Position numbers and translations under genes: made by a program. This document shows, in pieces, positions 5,363 through 6,516 of a stretch of DNA of 6,516 bases. This DNA comes from Anaerolineae bacterium. GTDB taxonomy: Bacteria; Chloroflexota; Anaerolineae; Anaerolineales; E44-bin32. The stretch spans positions 1 through 6,516 of the forward strand of contig JAUVOZ010000117.1 of the NCBI GenBank assembly GCA_030598885.1, in the 5' to 3' direction. The notes beneath the pieces are model-generated. The model was not told where the DNA came from. It saw nothing but the letters and a program-made list of their open reading frames with translations, and ran no database searches. Numbering within the stretch: the stretch's first letter is position 1; the number at the start of each line of letters is the position of its first letter.

Positions 5363-6349
5363 ATGCATATGGAAAAACCATCCAAGCCAGTTTTTGATTC
5401 CCGCCAAGGTCAGATTGAGGTACAAACAGTATCCTCAGAGTCAAAACAAGCTGGTTCAACCCATCCAGAGTTACTGGATGCTATAAAGCGTCTCGATCAA
5501 GCCAAGGACCGCTTCCTGTATGCTGCCATGGCCTTTTGTGATGGTTCCATCAGCGCTGGTCAATTACGAACTGCACGAGAGCTAATGCGCGAGAAGGAAC
5601 TACACCTGGTGCAGCTCGAAAGCGGTGCAGAACCCACCTTCGTCGAAGAGCCACTCCCGGAAAAGCAACCAACTGAACTAGAAGTAGTGGGCGCCGGACC
5701 GATTGAAGTGGAACCGATCGTTGATTTGACCATCCCTTCAGAAATCACCCCTCTGCTCAAACAAAAACTGGTCGAACTAAATCATAAGCTTAAACTGCTG
5801 GAAGAGGATTACAAACGAGGTCATATCAATCCCTCACAATACCAGGCGATTCAACGGCACTACCTTCAACAGCGGGAAATCGCCCTACGGCTAAGTGAAA
5901 CCCACCCCGACAGTGACCGCTGGCAAGTGGTACTTGAGGAGGGAAAGACAACTTTTTTGATGCAATTGAACGAGGCCGCTTGCCAAAGTGTAGGAATCTA
6001 CGATGTCAATACACGCGAGCGGTTCTTCGTCCACGGGAATATGCCAACCACAGCCGAGGAAGCCATGGCGCTGCTCGGCACCTTCGGCAGTTCCGAACCA
6101 GATTCTACTTCCGGCCGGATGTATGCCACGCAAACAGAAGATGGCTCATCTTTACTTCTAATCCCCGGTTTATACACCGTCTGTCTGGTTGTCTTCTCTC
6201 AAGCTCCACCTGATTGGCAAGTACGTGCATTACGCGAAGTCCACCGTCACTTCGAAACGGCAAACAAAGGACGTTTGGAGCGTAGCGAGCGGAAGGAACT
6301 AATCTTCCCTAATTTGCGACGGTTCATCCGAGGTCCATCGCCAAATTAG
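5363..6349 (+). CDS. Cytosolic protein: two helical hairpins and Roadblock-like domain
   Basis: I cannot name this 328-residue protein. It has no signal peptide or membrane span. Two segments share one pattern: residues about 36-86 (FLYAAMAFCDGSISAGQLRT at its centre) and about 130-178 (LEEDYKRGHINPSQYQAIQR). Each is a helix, a turn with G-x-I-(S/N)-x-x-Q, and a second helix, resembling SHOCT-type short helical hairpins. An acidic, Pro-rich linker (about 88-128) joins them. Residues about 187-300 form an alpha/beta domain (ACQSVGIYDV, EEAMALLGTF, SSLLLIPGLYTVCLVVF, REVHRHFETAN) whose order resembles Roadblock/LC7 domains, which bind or regulate small GTPases or act as dimerisation platforms. 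That assignment is tentative. The C-terminus is basic (RLERSERKELIFPNLRRFIR). No convincing Shine-Dalgarno precedes either ATG (5363 or 5369). It is divergent from the SH3b gene and 54-63 bp before the exporter gene. Confidence 0.8.
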   Translation: MHMEKPSKPVFDSRQGQIEVQTVSSESKQAGSTHPELLDAIKRLDQAKDRFLYAAMAFCDGSISAGQLRTARELMREKELHLVQLESGAEPTFVEEPLPEKQPTELEVVGAGPIEVEPIVDLTIPSEITPLLKQKLVELNHKLKLLEEDYKRGHINPSQYQAIQRHYLQQREIALRLSETHPDSDRWQVVLEEGKTTFLMQLNEAACQSVGIYDVNTRERFFVHGNMPTTAEEAMALLGTFGSSEPDSTSGRMYATQTEDGSSLLLIPGLYTVCLVVFSQAPPDWQVRALREVHRHFETANKGRLERSERKELIFPNLRRFIRGPSPN

Positions 6350-6350
6350 T

Positions 6351-6379
6351 TTCCCCCAGGCTTCTCATCAGATTACAAT
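6351..6379 (+). promoter_or_regulatory. Candidate promoter for the LysE-type gene
   Basis: TACAAT (6374-6379) matches five of six of the -10 consensus. At 17 bp upstream TTCCCC (6351-6356) matches only three of six of the -35 consensus. The transcript would begin near 6386, 18-27 bases before the possible start codons. A small inverted repeat ACAC/GTGT (6388-6391 with 6398-6401) follows. Confidence 0.3.
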
Positions 6380-6403
6380 TAGCATTCACACGATCTTGTG
6401 TCG

Positions 6404-6516
6404 ATGGGTTATATGCCCACTAATAGCTTATTTGCGGTCTTTGTCTTCGCCTTCGTGGTCTCTTTCGGCGCGGTAATCTCCCCCGGCCCGGTGTCGGCCA
6501 TGATTGTCACCGAGGC
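6404..6516 (+). CDS. LysE/RhtB-type exporter, N-terminal part only
   Basis: The frame is open to the right edge and gives 37 residues, beginning MGYMPTNSLFAVFVFAFVVS and continuing FGAVISPGPVSAMIVTEA. A hydrophobic first transmembrane helix carrying a SPGP motif is the signature start of LysE/RhtB exporters, inner-membrane proteins of about 200 residues that expel amino acids or related compounds. Two in-frame ATG codons are possible, 6404 and 6413. Neither has a clear Shine-Dalgarno, and the shorter start gives a more usual N-terminus. Substrate cannot be told from this fragment. The truncation is due to the window edge, not a mutation. Confidence 0.7.
   Translation, partial: MGYMPTNSLFAVFVFAFVVSFGAVISPGPVSAMIVTE

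Overview
This 6.5 kb window looks like bacterial chromosome with a base composition near 50% GC. Two things point weakly to an Anaerolineae-type Chloroflexota: a secreted protein ending in a Pro-Thr tail (PTPTPTE) with a bacterial SH3 domain, and a cluster of nested palindromic intergenic repeats. No rRNA or other marker gene is present, so the lineage is an inference.

Layout. Positions 1-263 hold about three tandem copies of an ~80 bp unit, each containing a 49-50 bp core that can fold as an outer stem around two small hairpins. A leader region with candidate promoters follows. Three co-directional plus-strand genes come next: panB (443-1297, ketopantoate hydroxymethyltransferase), an unrecognised 421-residue soluble protein (1350-2615, TTG start with a near-perfect Shine-Dalgarno) and a Glu/Leu/Phe/Val-type amino acid dehydrogenase fused to a C-terminal CBS pair (2704-4575). 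Gaps of 52 and 88 bp are compatible with one operon. A minus-strand gene (4689-5198) encodes a small exported SH3b protein. A divergent intergenic region with a good minus-strand promoter separates it from a plus-strand gene (5363-6349) for a cytosolic protein with two repeated helical-hairpin segments and a C-terminal domain resembling Roadblock/LC7. The window ends inside a LysE/RhtB-type exporter gene (from 6404 or 6413).

How the genes may work together. PanB consumes 2-oxoisovalerate (3-methyl-2-oxobutanoate), the oxo-acid of valine. The dehydrogenase keeps the family's catalytic lysines and aspartate. At the two positions that recognise the glutamate side-chain carboxylate in glutamate dehydrogenase it has Met and Ala, resembling leucine/valine dehydrogenases. 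The simplest reading is that it interconverts valine (or leucine) and the branched oxo-acid, tying this locus to pantothenate/CoA precursor supply or branched-chain amino acid use, with the CBS pair adding adenine-nucleotide control. The middle protein may belong to the same pathway, but its function cannot be read from sequence. The dehydrogenase-CBS fusion next to panB and the unknown gene is the most interesting system here.
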